Shown: piece after piece, positions 7,948 to 16,323 of the stretch
Position numbering within the stretch: the stretch's first letter is position 1
How the letters are laid out: each line of letters opens with the position of its first letter
Source of the DNA: an uncultured Chitinophagaceae bacterium
Lineage (GTDB): Bacteria > Bacteroidota > Bacteroidia > Chitinophagales > Chitinophagaceae
NCBI GenBank assembly: GCA_937958995.1
Contig: CALGAP010000005.1
Coordinates: 124,001 to 188,000, forward strand
Length of the DNA: 64,000 nucleotides
Reading direction: 5' to 3'
Notes under the pieces: generated by a model
Told to the model about the DNA's origin: nothing
What the model saw: only the letters and a program-made list of their open reading frames with translations
The model's database searches: none
Made by a program: the position numbers and the translations under genes

Positions 7948-10425
7948 TTATTTGCTAAAAGTCATTTTGTATAAAATGCGTTTATCATTGGCCTGGTCGG
8001 GGCGCATAACCCATAGCGTATTGTATTTTCCCGCGGCCCAGTCGTCTACAAAGTTGTCGTAGTATTTACTTCCGGGGTTACCGCTTTGTCCGCCGGGATA
8101 AACGCCGTATGCTTCGGTTTCATCGGTCAGATGCACTACCATGCGCCAACTGGGACCATGCCATTTCTTGGTGGCATTCACTATGTGTTCGCCGCCGCCG
8201 GTTACCAGGTTGTAGCGGCTCAATGGCTCCAACTGCAGCAGGTGACGTATACCGGTACCCTTGTAGCGGCTCCAGTCGAGCAGTCCGCCGCGGTCGAGGT
8301 TTTCCACTTCGCGCGCTGCTTTCTTAAAAGCAGCCGTCGCCACCATGGCAAGGCTTTCCTGGCCGGGCGTTTTTATATTGTCAATAAATGAAAATGCAGA
8401 ATCTCTTTTTAAAGCTTCCACCAGGGTAGCCAGCTCGGGATACACTATGGGGCCCCGAGCCGCCGACAACTCATCGGCCCAGATTTCATGCGCCAGGCTA
8501 TCGAGCCAGATGCGGAATATGGTAGCGCCCTGCTCCTTGGGATCGTTGCGCAAATTCCAGCGGCGTACGATGTTGAAGTATTTCAGCTCGTCTGCATCCA
8601 GTTCTTCTTCGTCCACATTGCGCACCAGCACGGGCAATATGGTTTCAGCCATCACATTGTAGTTCTCCATCTGCAATTGCTGCATATCCTTCGGCGTAAT
8701 GTTGAACATCTGGTCGAGACGCCGGTTGATCATTACACCACGGTACACATTATACGAACCGCCGAGGTAGTATGGATAAGTTGTGTCGGCGGGCAATTGG
8801 TTGGCGCTGCTTACATATCCGCGTGTGGGACTCAGTATATGCGGGTTTTCTGCCTGCGGTATGGTATCCTGCCAAATATACGTGCTGTCTTCACCGGGCA
8901 TCACAAAATCGCCCTGCATTTTCCATTTGGCGGGAAACACACCCTGCTGCCAGATGGCCACCTGGTTGTTTTTGCTTGCAAACACAAAGTTTTGCGCCGG
9001 ACAGGTGAAATGTCTTATTGCTTCCAGGTAATCGTTGTAGTTATTGGCGCGGTTGAGCAGGTAAAATGTTTTCAACTCATTGCTTGGCTCATGCGCCTGC
9101 CAGCGAACGGCGAGATTCATATTTTCGCCGGTGCGTTCTCTTCCCTTATATCCTTTAAAACTATTATCATATTGCACGGGACCGAAAATGGTATAAGCCA
9201 CCGTGTCTATAAGCGGCGCGGCACCCCTGATTTTTATGGTGTCGTAATGAAGTTCGCTGGCTTTCCATGCTCCGTTAAACCAGTATTCTTTCTTCGTTTC
9301 ATCCTTAAAACTTATCCGGTAATAATCTTTCACGTCGCGGCTGGCATTGGTAACACCCCAGGCGCAACTATCATTGAAACCGATGATGATGCCAGGGGCG
9401 CCGGGAAAACTTACACCATAGGTGTTATGTGTGGGTGAATGCAACTGCATTTCATACCAGAGCGCAGGAAGGTTTAGCCCGAGGTGCGGATCGTTGCACA
9501 GTATCGGGCGGCCACTTTGCGTCTTGCTGCCATCAACGGCCCAGTTATTACTGCCGTTGTCTTTATCGGGTTTATTTACCGGCCATACAGAAACCGTCTC
9601 AATATCTTTCTTCCATTGAAAATATACTGAATCGGCATTGGCCGGCGGACGTACCTGCCTGGTGGCTGGCGGAAATGGCGTGCCCTTAGGAATAATGGGT
9701 GATAACGAATCATGCGCAAGTGGAAACAGCGTTTCAAATTCTTCCTTGCTTAGTATTTGTTGCAGGTTGGTATGCTCTATATCTTCTTCATAACCGGTCA
9801 GATCAAAGCTCATATATTTTAAGAATAGCGCGGTCTTCAGGTTGTTCCAGCGCTCCGGTTTGTAGTCGAGCAGGCGGTATTCCAACGGAAGATCTGCATT
9901 GGTCATTTGTTCTATATAGGCATTGACGCCCGCGGTATAGGCGTCGAGCATCATTTTGGTGTCGGGATCATTTTCTATTTCGCGCAAGGCACGGCGCGCG
10001 CCGTGCACCATACCGAGGCGTCGCATATTACGGTCGTTGTTGAGGATATTGTCATTGGGTCCGGGCCCGACAATTTCAGCCAGTCTTCCAGCCGCTGCGT
10101 GAGTCTGAAATTCCATCTGCCAGAGGCGAAATCGCGCGTGCAGGTAACCTTGTACAAAATAGAGATCCTGGTCTTCCTGCGCAAACACATGCGGTACCAT
10201 GCGATCATCGAAAAACACATCTACTTTGTTCTTTAACCCGGGAAAATTGAACTCGAGCGAAAGTTGTGCGTCAACCGGTTCGGCATTCTGCCAGAAACCA
10301 TGTTGCGGACTCAGAAATTTTCCCATCGGCGGTAAAGTGGCGTCGCCGATGGTGAGTCGCTGGTTGAGGACGATGATCAATGCTACGGTTATTACGGCTG
10401 AAACGAGGAAGGGGATAATTCTCAT
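7948..10425 (-). CDS. Penicillin acylase family protein (Ntn hydrolase)
   Basis: An 825-residue member of the penicillin amidase/acyl-homoserine-lactone acylase superfamily (peptidase S45). An N-terminal hydrophobic segment (residues 3-20) exports or anchors it. The precursor self-cleaves before a serine that becomes the catalytic N-terminal nucleophile; here this is Ser292 in DNGSNNWAVDG, giving an alpha part of about 290 and a beta part of about 534 residues. Other family segments are LYFVQGYLHARFRLWQME near the start, and NDPHLGLNLPALWYE and FPGAPGIIIGFND after the cleavage site. It hydrolyses amide bonds of an N-acyl substrate in the periplasm; which acyl amide (beta-lactam, AHL, peptide) cannot be read from sequence. 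Confidence 0.92.
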   Translation of the reverse strand: MRIIPFLVSAVITVALIIVLNQRLTIGDATLPPMGKFLSPQHGFWQNAEPVDAQLSLEFNFPGLKNKVDVFFDDRMVPHVFAQEDQDLYFVQGYLHARFRLWQMEFQTHAAAGRLAEIVGPGPNDNILNNDRNMRRLGMVHGARRALREIENDPDTKMMLDAYTAGVNAYIEQMTNADLPLEYRLLDYKPERWNNLKTALFLKYMSFDLTGYEEDIEHTNLQQILSKEEFETLFPLAHDSLSPIIPKGTPFPPATRQVRPPANADSVYFQWKKDIETVSVWPVNKPDKDNGSNNWAVDGSKTQSGRPILCNDPHLGLNLPALWYEMQLHSPTHNTYGVSFPGAPGIIIGFNDSCAWGVTNASRDVKDYYRISFKDETKKEYWFNGAWKASELHYDTIKIRGAAPLIDTVAYTIFGPVQYDNSFKGYKGRERTGENMNLAVRWQAHEPSNELKTFYLLNRANNYNDYLEAIRHFTCPAQNFVFASKNNQVAIWQQGVFPAKWKMQGDFVMPGEDSTYIWQDTIPQAENPHILSPTRGYVSSANQLPADTTYPYYLGGSYNVYRGVMINRRLDQMFNITPKDMQQLQMENYNVMAETILPVLVRNVDEEELDADELKYFNIVRRWNLRNDPKEQGATIFRIWLDSLAHEIWADELSAARGPIVYPELATLVEALKRDSAFSFIDNIKTPGQESLAMVATAAFKKAAREVENLDRGGLLDWSRYKGTGIRHLLQLEPLSRYNLVTGGGEHIVNATKKWHGPSWRMVVHLTDETEAYGVYPGGQSGNPGSKYYDNFVDDWAAGKYNTLWVMRPDQANDKRILYKMTFSK

Positions 10426-10799
10426 ATCGGATAGTCTGGAAATGGCTTAAAAGTAGTCTATTTTCTCTATTACACGAAGCGGTATTACCACAAAATTGTA
10501 TTGCAGGGTCAATGAGTTATGCTGATTTTTACACCCTCAACACAGGTTACTATACACCGATCCTTATAACAACCAGTTTTTCGTTTGCCGTGAGTTTTGA
10601 GTACGCAATCAGCAGTTATTTTAATCAGGACCCTTTATGAATTAGAGGTTGCTAATCCGTCAGAAAGCGAACCGGTTCCCGTAAGAACCGGTTTTTGCAT
10701 TCCATAGTTAAACAAAATACTCCCCGTCGTGCATTTTATTTTAAATTAAGTTCAGTTCTTTGGCCGTTCACCTATTACTCACCCTAAAATTGTTTGGCT
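10426..10799. other. Intergenic region with an orphan terminator
   Basis: The 374 bases between divergent genes contain the promoter regions of both. I see no tRNA and no open frame worth calling. The region ends with a rho-independent terminator pointing in the plus direction that no annotated gene uses, so a short untranslated transcript starting between about 10480 and 10640 is possible. Confidence 0.5.
10669..10696 (+). terminator. Rho-independent terminator without an upstream gene
   Basis: A 10-bp stem (10669-10678 with 10685-10694, nine Watson-Crick pairs and one G-T) built on GAACCGGTTC, a six-base loop and a short T run. It lies 104 bases upstream of the cupin gene and points toward it, so it would end a transcript from the intergenic region or attenuate transcription into the cupin gene. 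Confidence 0.65.
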
Positions 10800-11264
10800 A
10801 TGAAAAAGAGATCCCTTTATGCCATAGCATTGCTATTGGTGCCCTGGGTTAGCTGTACAGAGCCAACGGTGCACGAAATTGCCAACCCGCCAGAGCCAGT
10901 TGCTCCAAGAGCTTCCATGATCCTGCCCGATGTTAAAGACACTACCCTCCCCAGTGGCCGCAGAAATACTTACCTGGTAGGCCTTCGCACAAAAAGCGGA
11001 TTTTTTATTGAGCGCTCATGGTTCCCCGCCGGCTACAAAAGCATACCACATGTGCATAATGCCGACTTATATGTGACCATACTGCAGGGATCGGCTTATA
11101 TAGGTATGGGCAGCCGGCTCGACACCACCATAGACATAAAACCTTACGGCGCCGGTAGCTTCCTGGTGATTCCCGCGGACCAGCCACACTACGAATGGTT
11201 TACCGAGCCATGCCTGATGCAGATTGAAGGAGAAGGGCCGAATGAGACTTACTTTGTGAACTAA
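10800..11264 (+). CDS. Cupin-domain lipoprotein
   Basis: A 154-residue envelope protein. It has a lipoprotein signal (MKKRSLYAIALLLVPWVSC, Cys19 as the lipidated residue) and a single cupin barrel: FPAGYKSIPHVHNADLYVTI holds the His-x-His and a further acidic ligand of motif 1, and GSFLVIPADQPHYEW holds motif 2 with its His. These residues could bind one metal ion. Exported single-cupin proteins in this phylum have no common assigned reaction. I chose the ATG at 10800 because a TTG six bases upstream would weaken the signal peptide. It follows an orphan terminator. Confidence 0.8.
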   Translation: MKKRSLYAIALLLVPWVSCTEPTVHEIANPPEPVAPRASMILPDVKDTTLPSGRRNTYLVGLRTKSGFFIERSWFPAGYKSIPHVHNADLYVTILQGSAYIGMGSRLDTTIDIKPYGAGSFLVIPADQPHYEWFTEPCLMQIEGEGPNETYFVN

Positions 11265-11344
11265 AGGTTCGTGGGTTGAAGATAGAAGAAGGAACAGGGA
11301 AGAATGAAGGAGAAGGTTGATCGGGTATGGGGTTGGAGCCTTCT

Positions 11345-12442
11345 TTACTGCAGAAGACGGCAGAGTTCCTGCACTTCGTGAAGGCTGTTGAAGGCGTGGA
11401 GCACGATGCGCAGACGTTCGCTGCCCTTTGGGACAGTTGGGTACAGGATGGGGCGTACATCCATGCCTGCGTCCTGGAGGGTGCCGGCTACTTCTTTCAC
11501 TGCGTCATTACCGGGTATGACTACTGCCTGTATGGGCGTTGATGATATCTTTTTGTCGTAGCGGCAGGTTGCCTGCTGGAGCAGGTTGATGAGTTGCTGC
11601 AGGTGTTCGCGCTCGGCATTCATTTCCGGGAAAATTTCATAGGCGGCGCGGATGGCGGCAATAGCTGCTTCGGGAAGCGCCGTGGTGTAAATGAACGGGC
11701 GGGAAAAATTCACCAGAAAATTGCGCAGCAGCGAGCTTCCCAATACAATGGCGCCATGACAACCTACGGCCTTGCCGAATGTGTGAATGCGCGCAAAACA
11801 TTTAGATTGCAGGGAAAGATCTTGCACCAACCCCTCTCCTTTTTCCCCGATAACGCCAGTGGCATGCGCTTCGTCCACAATCAGGTTGGCTTTGTATTTT
11901 TCACATAATCCGGCTATTTCCTGCAATGGCGCTGTATCGCCATCCATGGAGAAAACAGATTCGGTGACCACGAAAATATTTCCAGCAGCAGCTTTCAGCT
12001 TTTTCTCCAGGTCTTCCACATCATTATGACGAAATGAAAATGACTGCGCGAAACTGAGTCTTATTCCGTCGCGAATGGAAGCGTGACTGAGATAGTCGTA
12101 TAAGATAGTGTCACCTCTTTGCGGCACGGAACTCAAAAGCCCAAGATTGGCGTCGTAGCCTGAATTAAAGAGTACTCCTGCTTCCGCATCGTGAAACGAG
12201 GCGATGAAGGATTCCGTTTCTTCAGCCAGGAGCGAATTACCGGCGAGCAGCCGCGAGCCGGTAGAGCCGTGGCGGTAATTCATGAAAGCGCCGGCCACCC
12301 GCGATTCAAGCAGGCGGTTGCGCACAATGCCCAGGTAATCGTTGGAACAAAAGTCTGTATTGCCCGAAGGCAGTTGCAGCTGGCGCAGGGCATTTTGCGC
12401 CTCCCTTTCTGATAACTTCTTTGAAAGAAAATCTTCCGGCAT
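11345..12442 (-). CDS. 8-amino-7-oxononanoate synthase-like PLP enzyme (AONS family)
   Basis: A 365-residue alpha-oxoamine synthase, fold type I PLP enzyme, cytoplasmic. It has FCSNDYLGI near the N-terminus, HGSTGSRLLAG, the cofactor-facing DEAHATGVIGEKGEG, and the Schiff-base lysine in HTFGKAVGCHGA. BioF condenses pimeloyl-thioester with alanine for biotin synthesis; related enzymes make 2-amino-3-ketobutyrate or sphinganine. No other bio gene is nearby, so BioF is likely but not certain. The start MPEDFLSKKLSE is chosen because an upstream in-frame extension of 94 codons would run through the start region of the divergent miaE gene and has no family similarity. Confidence 0.85.
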   Translation of the reverse strand: MPEDFLSKKLSEREAQNALRQLQLPSGNTDFCSNDYLGIVRNRLLESRVAGAFMNYRHGSTGSRLLAGNSLLAEETESFIASFHDAEAGVLFNSGYDANLGLLSSVPQRGDTILYDYLSHASIRDGIRLSFAQSFSFRHNDVEDLEKKLKAAAGNIFVVTESVFSMDGDTAPLQEIAGLCEKYKANLIVDEAHATGVIGEKGEGLVQDLSLQSKCFARIHTFGKAVGCHGAIVLGSSLLRNFLVNFSRPFIYTTALPEAAIAAIRAAYEIFPEMNAEREHLQQLINLLQQATCRYDKKISSTPIQAVVIPGNDAVKEVAGTLQDAGMDVRPILYPTVPKGSERLRIVLHAFNSLHEVQELCRLLQ

Positions 12443-12502
12443 GTCCTGTTCTTGACTGGCAAAGAAAAGGAATATCAGCGATTTGAATTTAAATTGCACC
12501 CT

Positions 12503-13111
12503 ATGGAAATTACCAACGACGTAAAAAACATTCTTGGCCTGCACCTCCCTACTGATCCACGCTGGGTTGACCTGGCCAGCATGTCGCTTGAAGATATACT
12601 GACCGACCATGCCTATTGCGAACAAAAGGCAGCCACCAGCTGCATTTCGCTGATCCAACGCTACAGCGATAAGGAAAAACTGGTGTATGAACTGGCACCC
12701 ATCGTAACCGAAGAATGGGGACATTTCAGGTTGGTGTTGGCTGAACTGGAAAAGCGTAAACTCAAACTCGGCAAGCAGCGAAAAGACGAGTACGTAAATG
12801 AACTGCTGAAATTTGAAACCAAGGGCGGCTCAGAAGAAGACCGGCTGCTTGATAAATTGCTGATTTGTGCCCTGATCGAGGCGCGCAGTTGTGAGCGATT
12901 TAAAAGACTAAGTGAAGGACTGGATGATGAATACCTCCGCAATTTCTACCGCCGCTTTATGGAAAGCGAAGCAGGGCATTATACGTTATTCATTGACCTG
13001 GCAGAAACCTATATAGACAAAGAAAAAGTGCGCAGGCGCTGGCAGGAATGGCTGGCTTATGAGGCAGATGTGATGAAGCGGATGGAACTGCGCGGTGATA
13101 GAATGCATTGA
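12503..13111 (+). CDS. miaE: tRNA-(ms2io6A)-hydroxylase-like diiron protein MiaE
   Basis: A 202-residue ferritin-like four-helix protein. MiaE hydroxylates the isopentenyl group of ms2i6A at position 37 of tRNAs using a diiron centre. The expected Glu/His ligands occur in order: CEQKAA, EEWGHF, EARSCERF and ESEAGHYTLF. The length fits the family. The start is the ATG giving MEITNDVKNILGLHLPTDPRW, a typical N-terminus; an upstream in-frame extension of 17 residues is unsupported. It is divergent from the AONS-like gene with 60 bases between them. Confidence 0.9.
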   Translation: MEITNDVKNILGLHLPTDPRWVDLASMSLEDILTDHAYCEQKAATSCISLIQRYSDKEKLVYELAPIVTEEWGHFRLVLAELEKRKLKLGKQRKDEYVNELLKFETKGGSEEDRLLDKLLICALIEARSCERFKRLSEGLDDEYLRNFYRRFMESEAGHYTLFIDLAETYIDKEKVRRRWQEWLAYEADVMKRMELRGDRMH

Positions 13112-13141
13112 TGTGGGGAAAAGAATCAACAGTCAATATGG

Positions 13142-13840
13142 TCAGACTTCAAGGCTTAATTTTTCTAAGTATAAAGTCACAAACTCATCTACTCTCTTGC
13201 GGCGGTATTGCATGATCCAGCGGGGATGTGGAAGCGGAATGATCTGTTTAAAGAAATGATGCTCCTGGTTTAGTTTGGAGAAAATTTTGAAATTGGTGCC
13301 TTCGCCGAGGCAAAAACAATAGTCTGTATTCGTGGAAATGGTTTGCAACTGCTGCCGGATACATCTTATGATAAATGGCTTGCAGTCTTTCAGTAATTCT
13401 TTGTCATCGTAATAATTCAGGTTTAACCCATCTTTGGTAAAGCCTAGTGGTGATAGTGCCGTGATGAAAAAATCGCCGTAAAATTTGTCAGGCCCGCCAT
13501 ATGCTTTCATTACCTCGTAAACAAACAGTGAAGACAATTCAGGCTTTTTCGCCAGGTCATTTTTTATACCACATTCATTTTCGAGTCGTATCGGATCCGT
13601 AAAGGGTATGCCAGTGACGCCGCCTCCGAAGCGCCCGGGATTTATACCGAATATGAATTGACGCGGACGTGTATCGCCATAGAATTTTTCATAAAAAGTT
13701 TTGGTGAGTTCCCATGAACCCGTTTCTGTAAAAGGATTCATGATCTGCACGCCCCCGGGAACGGGGAAATCGGGTTGCAATTTTTTATAGAAATCAAGTA
13801 TTGCATACGATTGCGTAAGATTTTGCGAAACGGTTTTCAT
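13142..13840 (-). CDS. SMUG2-like uracil-DNA glycosylase family protein (DUF4918)
   Basis: A 232-residue member of the uracil-DNA glycosylase superfamily. Motif 1 is GINPGRFGGGVTGIPF (residues 65-80), resembling the GMNPG segment of SMUG1, and motif 2 is LPHPRWIMQYRR near the C-terminus. This combination defines the SMUG2/DUF4918 group found mainly in Bacteroidota, whose Pedobacter heparinus member was reported to excise uracil and xanthine-type damage. It would start base-excision repair in the cytoplasm. The gene is divergent from the Tat-exported oxidoreductase gene, 54 bases apart. Confidence 0.82.
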   Translation of the reverse strand: MKTVSQNLTQSYAILDFYKKLQPDFPVPGGVQIMNPFTETGSWELTKTFYEKFYGDTRPRQFIFGINPGRFGGGVTGIPFTDPIRLENECGIKNDLAKKPELSSLFVYEVMKAYGGPDKFYGDFFITALSPLGFTKDGLNLNYYDDKELLKDCKPFIIRCIRQQLQTISTNTDYCFCLGEGTNFKIFSKLNQEHHFFKQIIPLPHPRWIMQYRRKRVDEFVTLYLEKLSLEV

Positions 13841-13894
13841 TCAATCAATTTTGGGTATTTTGTGCTCTCAGTTTTTCTCCAAACAACTACTGTT

Positions 13895-15247
13895 ATGAAC
13901 CGCAGATCATTTGTGAAAAATACAGGGCTTACAACAGCCGGCGTTGCCATGCTGCCAAATATAATACTGGCGACATCAAAACAGCAAAAGGTAAAATTAG
14001 GATTTATCGGTGTAGGATTAAGAGGTCAGAATCATCTCGACAATGCCCTGCGCCGCAAAGACGTGGAGGTGGTGTCGATATGCGATATCGACGAGCGGAT
14101 GTTGCAGTCAGCTAATAATTTATTCAAGAAACACAATAAGCCGCAGGCGAAGGTATATACCGGCGACGTGAACGCCTGGAAGAAATTGGTGGAGCAAAAA
14201 GATATTGATGGCGTCATCATTTCCACACCCTGGGAATGGCACGCGCCCATGATTATCTATTCGGCACAGGCGGGTATCAAATATATTGGTACCGAAGTGG
14301 TGCTGGGCATCACTTTGCAGGATCACTGGGATGTGGTGAAAGCGGCCGAATATCACAAGGCTCATGTAATGATGCTGGAGAATGTTTGTTACCGCCGCGA
14401 CGTGATGGCGGTGTTGAATATGGTGCGACAGGGTTTGTTTGGAGAAATCATTCACCTGCAGGGCGGTTACCAGCACGATCTGCGCAATGTGAAATTTAAC
14501 GACGGGAAGAATGCCTATGGCGGCGGTGTTGAATTCGGAGAAAAAGCTTTTTCCGAAGCTCGCTGGCGCACCGAGCATTCGGTACATCGTAACGGCGACC
14601 TGTATCCCACCCATGGTATAGGTCCTGTAGCGGAGATGATCGATATCAACCGCGGCAATCGCTTTGTTTCATTGTCTTCTTTCTCGACCAAGGCCCGCGG
14701 ACTGCATGATTATATTGTAAAAAATGGCGGCGAGCAACATCCTAATGCAAAAGTTGAATTCAAACTGGGTGATGTGGTGACAACCATGATCCGCTGCGCC
14801 AATGGCGAAACTATCTTATTGCAACACGATACCAACCTGCCACGCCCCTATTCACTCGGTTTTCGCGTGCAGGGTACAAAGGGTATCTGGATGGATGTGA
14901 ACCGCTCGCTGTATATAGAAGGTGTAAGTGCTAAAGAACATCAGTGGGAAGATGCAAAGCCTTATCTCGACAAATACGATCATCCCTTATGGAAACGCTG
15001 GAGCAAGGAAACAGATGGCGCTGGTCATGGCGGTATGGACTTTTTTGTGCTTCATGCCTTTGTGGAAGCCATCAAACGCAAGACGAATGTGCCGATGGAC
15101 GTATATGATGCGGCCGCCTGGAGTGCTATTACACCTTTGAGCGAGAAAAGCATTGAACTGGGTAATGAGACGGTTGAATTTCCCGATTTTACCGGCGGGC
15201 AGTGGATGTACAGGAAGAATGATTTTGCGTTGACCGACGAATTTTAG
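13895..15247 (+). CDS. Tat-exported Gfo/Idh/MocA family oxidoreductase
   Basis: A 450-residue oxidoreductase with a twin-arginine signal: MNRRSFVKNTGLTTAGVAML, where RRSFVK fits the Tat motif. Export folded with its bound NAD(P) is therefore likely. The Rossmann part starts KVKLGFIGVGLRGQNHL (GxGxxG), and SICDID ends the second strand. Bacteroidota have many such periplasmic proteins, some of them NAD-dependent glycosidases or sugar epimerases; a typical C-terminal segment here is HGGMDFFVLHAFVEAI. The catalytic lysine motif is not the usual EKP; GTEVVLG stands in its place. The next gene, a small-molecule kinase, starts 36 bases downstream and may use its product. Confidence 0.88.
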   Translation: MNRRSFVKNTGLTTAGVAMLPNIILATSKQQKVKLGFIGVGLRGQNHLDNALRRKDVEVVSICDIDERMLQSANNLFKKHNKPQAKVYTGDVNAWKKLVEQKDIDGVIISTPWEWHAPMIIYSAQAGIKYIGTEVVLGITLQDHWDVVKAAEYHKAHVMMLENVCYRRDVMAVLNMVRQGLFGEIIHLQGGYQHDLRNVKFNDGKNAYGGGVEFGEKAFSEARWRTEHSVHRNGDLYPTHGIGPVAEMIDINRGNRFVSLSSFSTKARGLHDYIVKNGGEQHPNAKVEFKLGDVVTTMIRCANGETILLQHDTNLPRPYSLGFRVQGTKGIWMDVNRSLYIEGVSAKEHQWEDAKPYLDKYDHPLWKRWSKETDGAGHGGMDFFVLHAFVEAIKRKTNVPMDVYDAAAWSAITPLSEKSIELGNETVEFPDFTGGQWMYRKNDFALTDEF

Positions 15248-15283
15248 AGTAAAGCATTGGGTGCTTGAGATTTTATCGCAATA

Positions 15284-16321
15284 ATGACTGAATTAGAAAT
15301 CAAGGAAGCTGCTTCACACTTCGGCAAGCAGGTTATTAGTATCGTGCCGCTCACGGAGGGGCTGATCCATCAAACCTATAAGGTGGAGTATGCCGGCAGC
15401 GGGCCTGTGGTGCTGCAAAGTATTAACCGGAACACATTTCCTCACCCGGAGAATCTCATTTACAATTACCTTTTGCTTTCGGAATATTTAACTAACGGCG
15501 GCAAGACTCATATACCGGCCATGGTAAAAGCTGATAATGGAGAATGGTTTTGGATAGACTCATCGAATAATTTCTGGCGTGCCACCGAATTCGAAACCGG
15601 CACTGTTACGATGCCGCAGCCCGAGAGTGCTGATGATGCAAGGCTGGTGGCGCATTGTTTTGGCAAATTCACGCGTGATCTTTCGCAACTGGATGCTTCT
15701 CGTTTGAAAGTAATCATTCCCGGTTTTCATGATCTTTCGTTGCGGTACAACCAGTTTGAGGCAGCGGTGGCAGGCGCACATATCAACAGGTTGTTGAAAT
15801 CGACCCACATCATTGCCGAGCTTCGCCAGCGGGCAAAATTCGTGCAATTTTATACTTACATTGTTGACGATCCTGGGTTTAAGATCCGCATCATGCACCA
15901 CGATTGCAAGATGAGCAATATTTTGTTGAATGCCTCTACTCGCACAGTGATTGGTCCCATTGACCTGGATACGGTGATGCCGGGGTATTATTTTTCCGAT
16001 ATCGGCGATATGATCAGAAGCATGGCGGGAACGGTGGATGAGAATAGTACGCGCTGGGAAGACGTTGGCATCAGGAGAGATTTTTATGAAGCGATTATTG
16101 AAGGTTATTTAGCAGGAACTGGCGATGCGTTTACCAAAAAGGAAATCGAAAATATTCATCAGGCAGGACTGATAATGATTTATATGCAATGCCTGCGGTT
16201 TTTAACGGATTTTCTGAACAATGATGTGTATTACTACACTACTTACCCTGAACAGAATCTGAATCGAGCGCTGAACCAATTGCTGCTGTTGGAGAGATTG
16301 GAGGAGTTTTTGGAGGAATGA
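15284..16321 (+). CDS. APH-fold small-molecule kinase (NahK-like)
   Basis: A 345-residue cytoplasmic kinase of the aminoglycoside phosphotransferase fold. The N-lobe begins with GLIHQTYKVEYAGSGPVVLQ. The catalytic loop is MHHDCKMSNILLN, with Asp as the base and Asn as metal ligand, and IDLDTVMPG is the DFG equivalent. The last motif is what N-acetylhexosamine 1-kinase (NahK) shows, so phosphorylation of an amino sugar or other sugar is the best guess, not aminoglycoside resistance. It appears to form an operon with the upstream Gfo/Idh/MocA gene and is convergent with the GSCFA gene, with two bases between the coding regions. Confidence 0.8.
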   Translation: MTELEIKEAASHFGKQVISIVPLTEGLIHQTYKVEYAGSGPVVLQSINRNTFPHPENLIYNYLLLSEYLTNGGKTHIPAMVKADNGEWFWIDSSNNFWRATEFETGTVTMPQPESADDARLVAHCFGKFTRDLSQLDASRLKVIIPGFHDLSLRYNQFEAAVAGAHINRLLKSTHIIAELRQRAKFVQFYTYIVDDPGFKIRIMHHDCKMSNILLNASTRTVIGPIDLDTVMPGYYFSDIGDMIRSMAGTVDENSTRWEDVGIRRDFYEAIIEGYLAGTGDAFTKKEIENIHQAGLIMIYMQCLRFLTDFLNNDVYYYTTYPEQNLNRALNQLLLLERLEEFLEE

Positions 16322-16323
16322 CA

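Noticed and set aside
8488..9438. A 316-codon plus-strand open frame opposite the penicillin-acylase gene
   Set aside because: Antisense shadow of a gene with clear Ntn-hydrolase motifs, with no own start signals or neighbours.
10426..10799. Intergenic region considered as a tRNA locus
   Set aside because: No cloverleaf, no T-loop GTTCGA and no CCA end could be found on either strand.
12443..12724. N-terminal extension of the AONS-like protein
   Set aside because: It would overlap the start region of the divergent miaE gene and has no family similarity; the protein begins normally at MPEDFLSKK.
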